From contig MHBU01000022.1 in the NCBI GenBank assembly GCA_001803395.1, forward strand, positions 56,579 to 120,578: a DNA stretch of 64,000 nt, in the 5' to 3' direction. The notes beneath the pieces were generated by a model. It worked only from the letters and a program-made list of their open reading frames with translations, ran no database searches and was not told the DNA's origin. This document shows positions 18,305 through 25,989 of the stretch, piece by piece (position 1 is the first letter of the stretch; every line of letters starts with the position of its first letter). The translations under genes and the position numbers were made by a program. This DNA comes from Methylotenera sp. RIFCSPLOWO2_02_FULL_45_14 (lineage in GTDB: Bacteria > Pseudomonadota > Gammaproteobacteria > Burkholderiales > Methylophilaceae).

Positions 18305-18409
18305 TGTTATAGGAAACGCCAATAGCCATTGATTCATTCAAAAGTGCAAAATCAATGTACGTAATCTTGTATTTTTGCTGTCAGATTGCTTTCCTAATAT
18401 CCTTTTCAT

Positions 18410-18850
18410 ATGAATAACAAACCAATAACACAAACAACCGCCCCCAGTTTACTCAAACTAGGGGCTAGTTTTATTTATGAGGCGCTGACGGTAATAGCAC
18501 TCGGTTTTGCGTGCGCAGGCCTATTTTTATGGTTGGTTGGAGATGCAATCTATGGCATTAAGCGTTTTTTACTGCAATTTTTTTTGTGGTCGCTAGTGGG
18601 TGCCTACTTTGTGCGATGCTGGATAAAAAGCGGACAAACACTTGCGATGCAGGCTTGGAATTTAAAGGTGGTGAATCAAAAAAATCAATTACTTACCTTG
18701 AATCAAGCCTTGGCAAGATACATGCTGGCAACAATGAGTTTATTGCTGTGCGGGCTAGGTTTTTTGTGGGCTATTTTTGATCATGACAAGCTATTTTTGC
18801 ATGATAGGTTGTTAAAAATCAGGATTGTTAGCGTACGCAAAAACAATTAG
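18410..18850 (+). CDS. RDD-family membrane protein
   Basis: A 146-residue membrane protein with three to four hydrophobic helices. The RDD pattern is seen in FIYEALTVIALGF (degenerate first motif), WKSGQTLAMQAWNLKV-like text (W-I-K-S-G-Q-T-L-A-M-Q-A-W) and a C-terminal HDRLLKIRIV. Proteins of this family are mostly of unknown function, some linked to ion transport. It is the last gene of the sigma factor row and converges on lptG with only 11 bases between stops. Confidence 0.82.
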   Translation: MNNKPITQTTAPSLLKLGASFIYEALTVIALGFACAGLFLWLVGDAIYGIKRFLLQFFLWSLVGAYFVRCWIKSGQTLAMQAWNLKVVNQKNQLLTLNQALARYMLATMSLLLCGLGFLWAIFDHDKLFLHDRLLKIRIVSVRKNN

Positions 18851-18861
18851 CCTACTCCCTG

Positions 18862-19932
18862 TTATCTACGATCCACTTGGTACAGCATGGTAAGACCTGC
18901 CAGCAAAAATAAAATGGTCGGCATAATGGTGCTAAAGAGTGGTGACCAATCGTTTAATAGACCTAAATGTACGAATGCGCGATTAAGTATTTGGTAAAGT
19001 ACGCCTAGCATGATTCCTATAAATATTTTCGTGCTGGCGCCTGTGGCACGTTGCTGAATAAACCCAAACGGTAGCGCTAAAATTACCATGACCAAGCAAG
19101 CAAGTGGGTAAATCATTTTTGTCCAAAGCGCCATTTCATAGCGCGTAGTCTTTTGTTTGTTAATCGTTAAATGTTGTATATACGAATACAAATTCCAAGC
19201 AGACATTTTTTCTGGTAACACTAATAGCACATTGAGCAATTCGGGACGAATGAGCGAGCGCCAGGTGGCGTTTTCTAATTGCACAACACGATTGGTATCT
19301 TTGTCAAAATGCGTTTGAGTCACTTCTTTGAGATTCCACTGATCTTTATCAAACTGACCACTTTTAGCATAGCTTGTGGTACGTAGATGAAACTTTTGGT
19401 CAAACTCGTAAATGTGAATGTTGAGTAGCGTGGTATCTACCAATACTTCTTCTACATTCACAAAGCTGTTGCCGTCTTTCACCCAAAGCCCCGACATAAA
19501 ATCTTGCACAATGACTGAGTCTGTTGCTTTTAGCCGCATCCGCTGTGCCATTTTTTCACTTAATGGGGTGATGAGTTCACCTACTAAAAAAGTGATAAGC
19601 GTGAATATCAAACCTATTTTTAATAGCAAAAACACAAGATTTAACAGTGAAATACCGCTCACTCTTAAAACAATCAGCTCTGAGTAGCGCGCAAACTGCC
19701 CCAAGGTAACCATGCTACCCACCAGAACCGCAACAGGCATCACTTCATAGATGTGACCTGGCGCACTTAATAACACAAATAGCGCTACTTTGCTCAACCC
19801 ATAATTGCCTTTACCCAGGTTCTCTAGTTCTTGTATTAGATCAAAAAATGAAAACATGGCAATCAGTGCAAGCGTAATGAGCAGCACATTGACTGTGATT
19901 TCTTTTAGCAAATATCGGGTAATAATTCTCAT
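18862..19932 (-). CDS. lptG: Lipopolysaccharide export permease LptG
   Basis: A 356-residue inner-membrane permease of the Lpt machine, which extracts lipopolysaccharide for transport to the outer membrane. The YjgP/YjgQ fold is visible: two N-terminal helices (ITRYLLKEI start), a motif MPVAVLVGSMVTLGQFARYSE, a beta-jellyroll periplasmic region (about residues 130-260), and C-terminal helices with YPLACLVMVILALPFGF. It is downstream of lptF with a 21-base gap; LptF and LptG form a heterodimer with LptB. Confidence 0.93.
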   Translation of the reverse strand: MRIITRYLLKEITVNVLLITLALIAMFSFFDLIQELENLGKGNYGLSKVALFVLLSAPGHIYEVMPVAVLVGSMVTLGQFARYSELIVLRVSGISLLNLVFLLLKIGLIFTLITFLVGELITPLSEKMAQRMRLKATDSVIVQDFMSGLWVKDGNSFVNVEEVLVDTTLLNIHIYEFDQKFHLRTTSYAKSGQFDKDQWNLKEVTQTHFDKDTNRVVQLENATWRSLIRPELLNVLLVLPEKMSAWNLYSYIQHLTINKQKTTRYEMALWTKMIYPLACLVMVILALPFGFIQQRATGASTKIFIGIMLGVLYQILNRAFVHLGLLNDWSPLFSTIMPTILFLLAGLTMLYQVDRR

Positions 19933-19953
19933 GAGTGGTTTGGTGTTATTAAC

Positions 19954-21066
19954 TTAGTGCTTAGGGCGAAATTTTGACCACGACAGGGCGAAAATTTTTG
20001 GCAACATAGGTAGCTGAAAGGCTCGCCTATAGAACATGTAGATAGCCAGCGCTAAAAATAGCAAATGCACTGGCCACAAGCCTATGATTTCATTTACCGT
20101 GCCTTGTGTAACCCAGGCCTGCATGATGCTTAATAAGTTGTTGTAAATAATATAAATGATCAGCGCTAATGCGAAATTAGCAGAGCGGCCAGCACGTGGG
20201 TCTAGTGCACTTAAGGGGATGGCAAGTAAAGATAGTATCAATGCAGAAATAGGAATGGCGAATCGCCATTGCAACTCAGCGTTGTTGGCAACGTTTTTGT
20301 TTTGCAATAACTCACGACTGGATTTTGATTGTGTGCTGGGCGGCCCTTGCTTGACTTCTTTAGCTTCAACTCTAACGGCGTATTTCTCAAATTCAGTGGT
20401 TGAGAACTCGGCAGTTCCGCGTGAACCTTGATAGCGCCGGCCATTTTGCATGAGTAAAAAATGATCATTATTTTTTTCTACAAAACGACTTCCTTCAGCA
20501 GCGACGATGATGCCTAACTTTTGATGCTGTATGGATTGAACAAATATATTTTTAACGACATTGCCCAATGCATCAAAGCTTTCTATAAAAAATACGCGTT
20601 CGCCATTGCTTGACTCTTTAAACACGCCAGGACTGATGGAGGCCAATTCATCACGACTTTTAAGTTGCGTGAGAAAGCCATCACCTTGGCTGGTAGCCCA
20701 AGGCATAATGAACAAACTTAATACCGTAATCAATAAAATAACGGGTGCAGCAAAACTAAGCACGGGGCGAATCCAGCTGTTAATACTTAAGCCACTGCTA
20801 AACCATATCACCATTTCAGAGTCACGATACCAGCGTGACAAAGTCATCAATACCGCTAAAAAAAGCGCCAATGACAGTATCATGGGTAGATACTTAATCA
20901 TGTTAAAACCCAGCATGGTGATGATCGCATCGTTTGGTAGCACCCCTTTTGTCGCAAGGCGAATCAGGTTGCCGGCACGTTGAGCGATAACAATGCCGAC
21001 CAAAATAAGGAACGCACCAGCTGCGGTGGAAATAAGTTCGTGTAAGAGTGAGCGTCTAAAAAGCAT
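19954..21066 (-). CDS. lptF: Lipopolysaccharide export permease LptF
   Basis: A 370-residue permease partner of LptG. It starts with the typical RRSLLHELISTAAGAFLIL, followed by a second helix, the motif YLPMILSLALFLAVLMTLSRWYRDSEM, a periplasmic beta-rich region, and C-terminal helices (RFAIPISALILSLLAIPLSALDPRAGR). First gene of lptFG, transcribed away from pepA. The divergent lptF/pepA arrangement is common in Proteobacteria. Confidence 0.94.
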   Translation of the reverse strand: MLFRRSLLHELISTAAGAFLILVGIVIAQRAGNLIRLATKGVLPNDAIITMLGFNMIKYLPMILSLALFLAVLMTLSRWYRDSEMVIWFSSGLSINSWIRPVLSFAAPVILLITVLSLFIMPWATSQGDGFLTQLKSRDELASISPGVFKESSNGERVFFIESFDALGNVVKNIFVQSIQHQKLGIIVAAEGSRFVEKNNDHFLLMQNGRRYQGSRGTAEFSTTEFEKYAVRVEAKEVKQGPPSTQSKSSRELLQNKNVANNAELQWRFAIPISALILSLLAIPLSALDPRAGRSANFALALIIYIIYNNLLSIMQAWVTQGTVNEIIGLWPVHLLFLALAIYMFYRRAFQLPMLPKIFALSWSKFRPKH

Positions 21067-21137
21067 AGGATTTATTGACTAATTTATTTACGACTATGAA
21101 TTACGTGTAAAACACGCGATAATTTAATTAAAATTTA

Positions 21138-21167
21138 CTGACATTAGCAATCAAACGTCATTATAGA
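21138..21167 (+). promoter_or_regulatory. Candidate sigma-70 promoter for pepA
   Basis: CTGACA (21138-21143) and TATAGA (21162-21167) with an 18-base spacer lie 40 bases before the pepA ATG, which has a Shine-Dalgarno AAGGA near 21194. Found by eye. Confidence 0.4.
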
Positions 21168-21207
21168 TTGATAAATGAAATAACAACAAAATCAAGGATA
21201 CCACTAG

Positions 21208-22722
21208 ATGGAATTTAACATAAAAACAGCGCATGCGGAAAAACAGCATGGTCATTGTGTCATTGTAGGTGTTTATGAGTCGCATCAGTTATCAAACGCG
21301 GCACAAGCGATTGATGATGCGTCAAACGGTTATATTACCAATATACTTAAGCGTGGTGACTTAGATGGTAAGTTAGAGGCAACATTGATGTTGCACAATG
21401 TGCCTGGTTCACAAGCTGAGCGTGTATTACTGGTTGGGTTGGGTAAGCTGGCTGACTTTACTGAAAAACAATTCTGCAAAGCCGTACGTGCTTCTGTTAA
21501 GGCGGTTGCCGCGAGCGGCACTACTGAAGCCGTGAGTTTTTTAGCAGAATTACCAGTTAAAGAATTGAGCGTTCGTTGGAGGGTTGCGCATTTGGTTGAG
21601 GTGGTGCTGGATGCTGCATATCGTTTTGATGCGATTAAACGTAAAAAAACGGCCACTGAAGAAAAAGAAGCTAAAAAAGAGTTAAAAAAACTAACCATTA
21701 GTATTGCTGATGTTAAAGCATTAAACGAAGCAGAATCTGCTGTGGCTGAAGGCCGAGCGCTTGCTGCGGGCGTGAGTTTAGCGAAAGATTTAGGTAATTT
21801 ACCGCCTAATGTATGTACGCCAACCTATCTTGCTGAGCAAGCGTTAGCATTGGGCAAAACTTATGGCTTGAAAATTGAAATTTTAGAGACTGATGCGCTA
21901 AAAGAATTAGGCATGGGTTCATTTTTAGGTGTGACACAAGGTAGTGAAGAGCCACCAAAGTTTATCGTCATGCAACACTTAAAAGGCAACAAAAACCAAA
22001 AGCCTGTGGTGTTAGTCGGTAAGGGCGTTACCTTTGATACCGGCGGCATCTCATTAAAACCAGGCGCTGAGATGGATGAAATGAAATATGACATGTGCGG
22101 CGCAGCAAGCGTGCTGGGCACGTTTAAAACCATTGCAGAAATGGATTTACCGCTGAATGTCATTGGCCTTATTCCCACTTGCGAAAACATGCCTGATGGC
22201 CGTGCAACACGCCCCGGCGATGTGCTGACGAGTATGTCTGGTTTAACCATTGAGGTATTAAATACCGATGCTGAAGGTCGCCTGATATTGTGTGACGCAC
22301 TCACTTATGCCGAGCGATTTGAGCCGAGTGCGGTGGTTGATATTGCCACCCTAACGGGGGCGTGTGTGATTGCGCTGGGTCATCATGCCAGTGGTTTATT
22401 TAGCAATAATGACGACTTGGCAAAAGAATTATTAAATGCGGGTGAGGTATCCTTAGACCGTGCTTGGCACATGCCGATGTGGGATGATTATCAACCATTG
22501 TTGGATAGCAATTTTGCCGATATGGCCAATATTGGTGGGCGTGCTGGTGGCAGCATTACGGCCGCATGTTTCTTATCTCGATTTGCAAAAAAATATGAGT
22601 GGGCGCATTTGGATATTGCAGGCACAGCTTGGAAGTCAGGCAAAGAAAAAGGCGGTACGGGTCGCCCGGTGCCATTGCTGACGGCGTTTTTGGTAGCACG
22701 TGCAAACAAGTTGAATCAGTAG
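21208..22722 (+). CDS. pepA: Leucyl aminopeptidase (M17)
   Basis: A 504-residue cytosolic aminopeptidase with two metal ions, acting in peptide turnover; family members also bind DNA. The N-terminal macro-like domain covers roughly residues 1-170. The catalytic domain shows KGVTFDTGGISLKPG and the M17 signature NTDAEGRLIL, with the metal-binding Lys, Asp and Glu in place. Length matches E. coli PepA. It is followed 10 bases later by holC, a standard pairing in Beta- and Gammaproteobacteria. Confidence 0.96.
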   Translation: MEFNIKTAHAEKQHGHCVIVGVYESHQLSNAAQAIDDASNGYITNILKRGDLDGKLEATLMLHNVPGSQAERVLLVGLGKLADFTEKQFCKAVRASVKAVAASGTTEAVSFLAELPVKELSVRWRVAHLVEVVLDAAYRFDAIKRKKTATEEKEAKKELKKLTISIADVKALNEAESAVAEGRALAAGVSLAKDLGNLPPNVCTPTYLAEQALALGKTYGLKIEILETDALKELGMGSFLGVTQGSEEPPKFIVMQHLKGNKNQKPVVLVGKGVTFDTGGISLKPGAEMDEMKYDMCGAASVLGTFKTIAEMDLPLNVIGLIPTCENMPDGRATRPGDVLTSMSGLTIEVLNTDAEGRLILCDALTYAERFEPSAVVDIATLTGACVIALGHHASGLFSNNDDLAKELLNAGEVSLDRAWHMPMWDDYQPLLDSNFADMANIGGRAGGSITAACFLSRFAKKYEWAHLDIAGTAWKSGKEKGGTGRPVPLLTAFLVARANKLNQ

Positions 22723-22732
22723 CACTTGTGCG

Positions 22733-23179
22733 ATGACGCGAGTAGAGTTCTTTTTCAACGTGCCAGATAAGCTGGTAAAAGTGGCTGAGCTTTGTGAGAA
22801 AGCCGTGGCTAAAGGACGTCAGCTGACTATTTTTACGCAACATGATGCCATGGGTCTGTTGTTACAGCAACGGCTTTGGCAGCAATCTGCACCTAGTTTT
22901 TTGCCAAGTACCACGCCTTTCGATACGGTAAGCCAATTTGTGCCTATTATTATTGACGCCGATGGTGAACATTTAATTCAAGATGACATTTTGATCAATT
23001 TGCAAACGGTTTACCCGCCATTTTTTAGTCGCTTTAGGGTTTTGGTGGAACTTGTCGGGGTGGATGAAGATGATAAAGCGGCGGCGAGATCTCGTTTTAA
23101 GTTTTATCGGGATCGTGGCTACCAAGTGAAATCAACTGATGTGGCTAGTAGCCAACCTGCTAGTATTCGTAACGTCTAA
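22733..23179 (+). CDS. holC: DNA polymerase III chi subunit
   Basis: A 148-residue protein that links the clamp loader to single-strand binding protein during replication. Typical features are the start VEFFFNVPDKL, the motif GRQLTIFTQ, WQQSAPSFLPSTT, and the C-terminal RFKFYRDRGYQVK. Position directly after pepA supports the call. In many relatives valS follows; here a helical protein of unknown function follows instead. Confidence 0.93.
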   Translation: MTRVEFFFNVPDKLVKVAELCEKAVAKGRQLTIFTQHDAMGLLLQQRLWQQSAPSFLPSTTPFDTVSQFVPIIIDADGEHLIQDDILINLQTVYPPFFSRFRVLVELVGVDEDDKAAARSRFKFYRDRGYQVKSTDVASSQPASIRNV

Positions 23180-23196
23180 ATTCAAAGGTTAACACT

Positions 23197-24261
23197 ATGC
23201 AAGATGATGATATACCATTGCTAACAGAGGTGCATGTAGCAGCACAATCATTGCTAAAACCAGCGCAGATTACGCCAGATATAATTGCGACGATCATTGC
23301 GCAAATCAGACCGCAGTTAGAAGATGAGATTGAAAAGTCGATTGCTCAAAGGCTTAAAAATGATATGCGTGAAGAGCTTCTTGATCATTTGTTGAGCGAG
23401 TCAGCGAATATTCAAAAAGCGAGTCAGGCTTATCTTTCTAGTGCTATCAATCAACAAACGGAACAGCTGGCACAGAAATCTAATTTGGCGCAAAGGGAAG
23501 CGGAACTTGCCTTAAAGCAGTATGTGAATGGTGAAGTTGTAAAGGCACAGCAGACTATTGTTGACCAAACAGCTCTGTTTGTGGATAAAACAAGAGCTGA
23601 CTTTGCAACAGAAATTCCTAAACTGTTGCTTACCAATGTTGAAATCATTAAATCAGATTTAGACCATGTTTTTAGCCAAATGCAATTACAGGGCGCCACG
23701 GAGGTGCAAGATAAATTAAATGCCGTATTGCCACAGATGCAGCAAGCACTCACTGACCAATTGCAAGTCAATTTGACAAATCTAGAAAAAGTGACGGTTG
23801 AAAATGCCACACATGCTTTGCAAATAAAAATATCACGACTACACGAAGATATTTTAGCTGAACACCAAGCCAATTTAGCGTTGGAATTGGCGGCTATTTA
23901 TAAAGAGCTCACTCAGCAAACGCAAGTGGAGTTAAGTGTTTATTTAGATGCTTTGCAACTGCAATCTCAGCAACAATTACAGCAAAAGCTGGGCGACACC
24001 TTTCCCGCTTTGTATCAAGGCTTGTCTAATGAGTTGAGCACTACTTTAAAAACTGATTTTGAAGCTTTGGCAGAAAATGCTAAAAATGAATTTAAGCAAG
24101 CACTGAATGCTGAATTGCCAGCAGTTGAACAAGTATTAGGTAATAAAGTACACGAAATACTTGAGGTTGAAGTGCCACGGATAGAGCAGGCAGTGGGCGC
24201 TGGTATTAAAGCCGAAATAGAAAAATTAGTGGAGTCGGTGAGATTGGTCTTTCAAAAGTGA
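23197..24261 (+). CDS. Helical, coiled-coil-rich protein of unknown function
   Basis: A 354-residue protein, 17 bases after holC and probably cotranscribed. The N-terminus has DDDIPLLTEVH, resembling the DIPxLTEV motif at the start of small proteins behind holC in other Betaproteobacteria. The rest is almost entirely amphipathic helix, rich in Gln, Glu, Leu and Ala, with loosely repeated units (for example TDQLQVNLTNLEKVTVENA and AIYKELTQQTQVELSVYLDA). No signal peptide, membrane segment, Cys or catalytic motif is seen. It may be a structural or scaffold protein. Function not recognised. Confidence 0.75.
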   Translation: MQDDDIPLLTEVHVAAQSLLKPAQITPDIIATIIAQIRPQLEDEIEKSIAQRLKNDMREELLDHLLSESANIQKASQAYLSSAINQQTEQLAQKSNLAQREAELALKQYVNGEVVKAQQTIVDQTALFVDKTRADFATEIPKLLLTNVEIIKSDLDHVFSQMQLQGATEVQDKLNAVLPQMQQALTDQLQVNLTNLEKVTVENATHALQIKISRLHEDILAEHQANLALELAAIYKELTQQTQVELSVYLDALQLQSQQQLQQKLGDTFPALYQGLSNELSTTLKTDFEALAENAKNEFKQALNAELPAVEQVLGNKVHEILEVEVPRIEQAVGAGIKAEIEKLVESVRLVFQK

Positions 24262-24298
24262 CGCGCTTGCGCTAGTTTTTTTAAAACATAGTGTTACG

Positions 24299-24682
24299 CT
24301 ACAAAGTGTCAATCAGCGCTTGATAAGCTTCAGCAGAAAGTAGTTTTTTTTCAACATCAGTGTCGTGCGCTTTATATTTGAAGATCCATGCCTTATACGG
24401 GTCCTCATTGATTTGCTCAGGTGAGTTGAGAAGCGCCTGATTGACTTCTAGCACTTCGCCATCCGCTAAAGCGTGAAGGTCTGAACCTGTTTTAACGGAC
24501 TCTATTAAGCCGCAAGGTTGGTCTGCTTTAAGTTCGCTACCAACTAAAGGTGCATCAATAAATACAATATCACCTAATAAATCTTGTGCGTAATCCGTAA
24601 TGCCTGCTTCCCAAATTCCATCTGTTGTTGGCTTTGTCCATAAGTGTTTGGCGCTGTAATAAAGAGATTGTGGTGTGCGCAT
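24299..24682 (-). CDS. gcvH: Glycine cleavage system H protein (lipoyl carrier)
   Basis: A 127-residue protein of normal GcvH length that carries a lipoyl arm. The lipoylation site is Lys64 in GLIESVKTGSDLH, corresponding to the usual ESVKAxSD. Other family marks are WEAGITDYAQDLLGDIVFID and a C-terminal half with NEDPYKAWIFKYKA. No gcvT or gcvP is nearby, so it is a separate gene here; it may serve the glycine cleavage system or lipoate transfer. It converges on the helical protein gene and diverges from pbpG. Confidence 0.88.
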   Translation of the reverse strand: MRTPQSLYYSAKHLWTKPTTDGIWEAGITDYAQDLLGDIVFIDAPLVGSELKADQPCGLIESVKTGSDLHALADGEVLEVNQALLNSPEQINEDPYKAWIFKYKAHDTDVEKKLLSAEAYQALIDTL

Positions 24683-24885
24683 TTGTATCTACTTTGAAAG
24701 TCATCAAATAAGTGTCGATGTGGATTTTAACGTAATTTAAATGGTACGTATTGTTAATTTCAATCGGGATTGCTGAGAGAGTAAATGCAGCAACTTTATG
24801 ATTGTAATTAAAATGTAAATTATTGATGACAAAGCTAAAGTTTTTATATAGTATTCAATCGTAACCCTATGAGGTGGAACGAGTA

Positions 24886-25893
24886 ATGAAAATATTCGCA
24901 CGTAAATTCTTTCTTTTTTATATTGCTGTGATGCTAAGTGCCGCACCTATGGCTTTGCATGCTGCAGGTAAAAAATCTTATAAGTCTGCTGCCTCTAGTA
25001 GTAAGTACAAAGTTGTAAATAAATATAGTAAAGTTAAATTTAAATCTAGTGCGCCTAAGATTCATCATCGAATAAACGCACACAAAGCCATGGCCGTTGA
25101 TGTATATGATGGCAGTGCTCCGCTTAAACTTGCCTCGGCTAAAGCGCTAGTAATCAACCAGTTAACTGGTGAAATTGTGTATGCAAAAAATATAGATTTA
25201 CCTACACCAATTGCTTCAGTCACTAAGTTAATGACGGCAATGGTGATGCTAGATGCTCGTTTGCCGATGGATGATATGCTCTACATTGCGGATGAAGATG
25301 TGGATTATCTTAAAGGCACTAGCTCAAGGCTAGGCGTTGGCACTACACTTACACGCGGAGCGTTGTTGCAGTTGGCTTTAATGGCCTCTGAGAATCGTGC
25401 GGCGTCAGCGTTAGGGCGTAATTACCCGGGTGGCATTACTGCATTTGTCACTGCGATGAATAATAAGGCGCAACTATTAGGGATGAAATCTACGCATTTT
25501 GTAGATTCTTCAGGCCTAAATAGTAATAATGTTTCTACTGCAGAAGATTTGGCTAAAATGGTCAATGCGGCATATAACTACCCTGAAATTCGCCAAGTAA
25601 GTACTACTGCCTCACAAGAGGTTACTTTGTACGGGCGCCAAAATCCAATTAACTTTGTGAACACAAACGCGCTAGTGCGTGGTGGAGATTGGATAATCGG
25701 TTTATCTAAAACTGGGTTTATCAACGAGGCTGGGCGCTGCTTAGTCATGCAGGCTGAAATCTCTGGGCAACCAATGATTATAGTGTTGCTTGACTCTGCA
25801 GGAAAAATGACCCGTATTGGAGACGCTAATCGCATTCGTAAATGGGTCGAGCACAATGATATAGGTTCTTTGGGCGAACACGTCAGCGGTTAA
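24886..25893 (+). CDS. pbpG: D-alanyl-D-alanine endopeptidase, PBP7 type
   Basis: A 335-residue periplasmic serine peptidase of the S11 family that cuts peptidoglycan cross-links. After a signal peptide (FYIAVMLSAAPMALHAAG) comes a Lys/Ser-rich linker of about 40 residues, then the catalytic motifs SVTK (Ser nucleophile), SEN in LMASENRAAS, and KTG in LSKTGF. A GTG at 24874 would extend the frame, but Shine-Dalgarno GAGGTGG (24871-24877) is placed correctly for ATG 24886. A strong terminator follows. Confidence 0.92.
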   Translation: MKIFARKFFLFYIAVMLSAAPMALHAAGKKSYKSAASSSKYKVVNKYSKVKFKSSAPKIHHRINAHKAMAVDVYDGSAPLKLASAKALVINQLTGEIVYAKNIDLPTPIASVTKLMTAMVMLDARLPMDDMLYIADEDVDYLKGTSSRLGVGTTLTRGALLQLALMASENRAASALGRNYPGGITAFVTAMNNKAQLLGMKSTHFVDSSGLNSNNVSTAEDLAKMVNAAYNYPEIRQVSTTASQEVTLYGRQNPINFVNTNALVRGGDWIIGLSKTGFINEAGRCLVMQAEISGQPMIIVLLDSAGKMTRIGDANRIRKWVEHNDIGSLGEHVSG

Positions 25894-25916
25894 TTTGTTT
25901 GTTGACACGTAGATTT

Positions 25917-25953
25917 CCATAAAAAAAGCGGCTTAGAGCCGCTTTTTTTATGG
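25917..25953. terminator. Strong bidirectional rho-independent terminator
   Basis: A perfect 17-bp stem with a 3-base loop, core AGCGGCT/AGCCGCT flanked by A7 and T7 runs. It sits between convergent pbpG and topA and can stop transcription in both directions. Confidence 0.95.
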
Positions 25954-25989
25954 ATGAAACTTTAGCTTATTGGCGATTAAATTAGTTTA

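Noticed and set aside
24262..24298. GC-rich patch followed by T7 after the helical protein gene, as a terminator
   Set aside because: The possible stem is only three or four base pairs, too short to call.
24683..24885. Possible glycine riboswitch or other leader element between gcvH and pbpG
   Set aside because: I looked for paired conserved stems before gcvH and found only AT-rich sequence without a clear fold.
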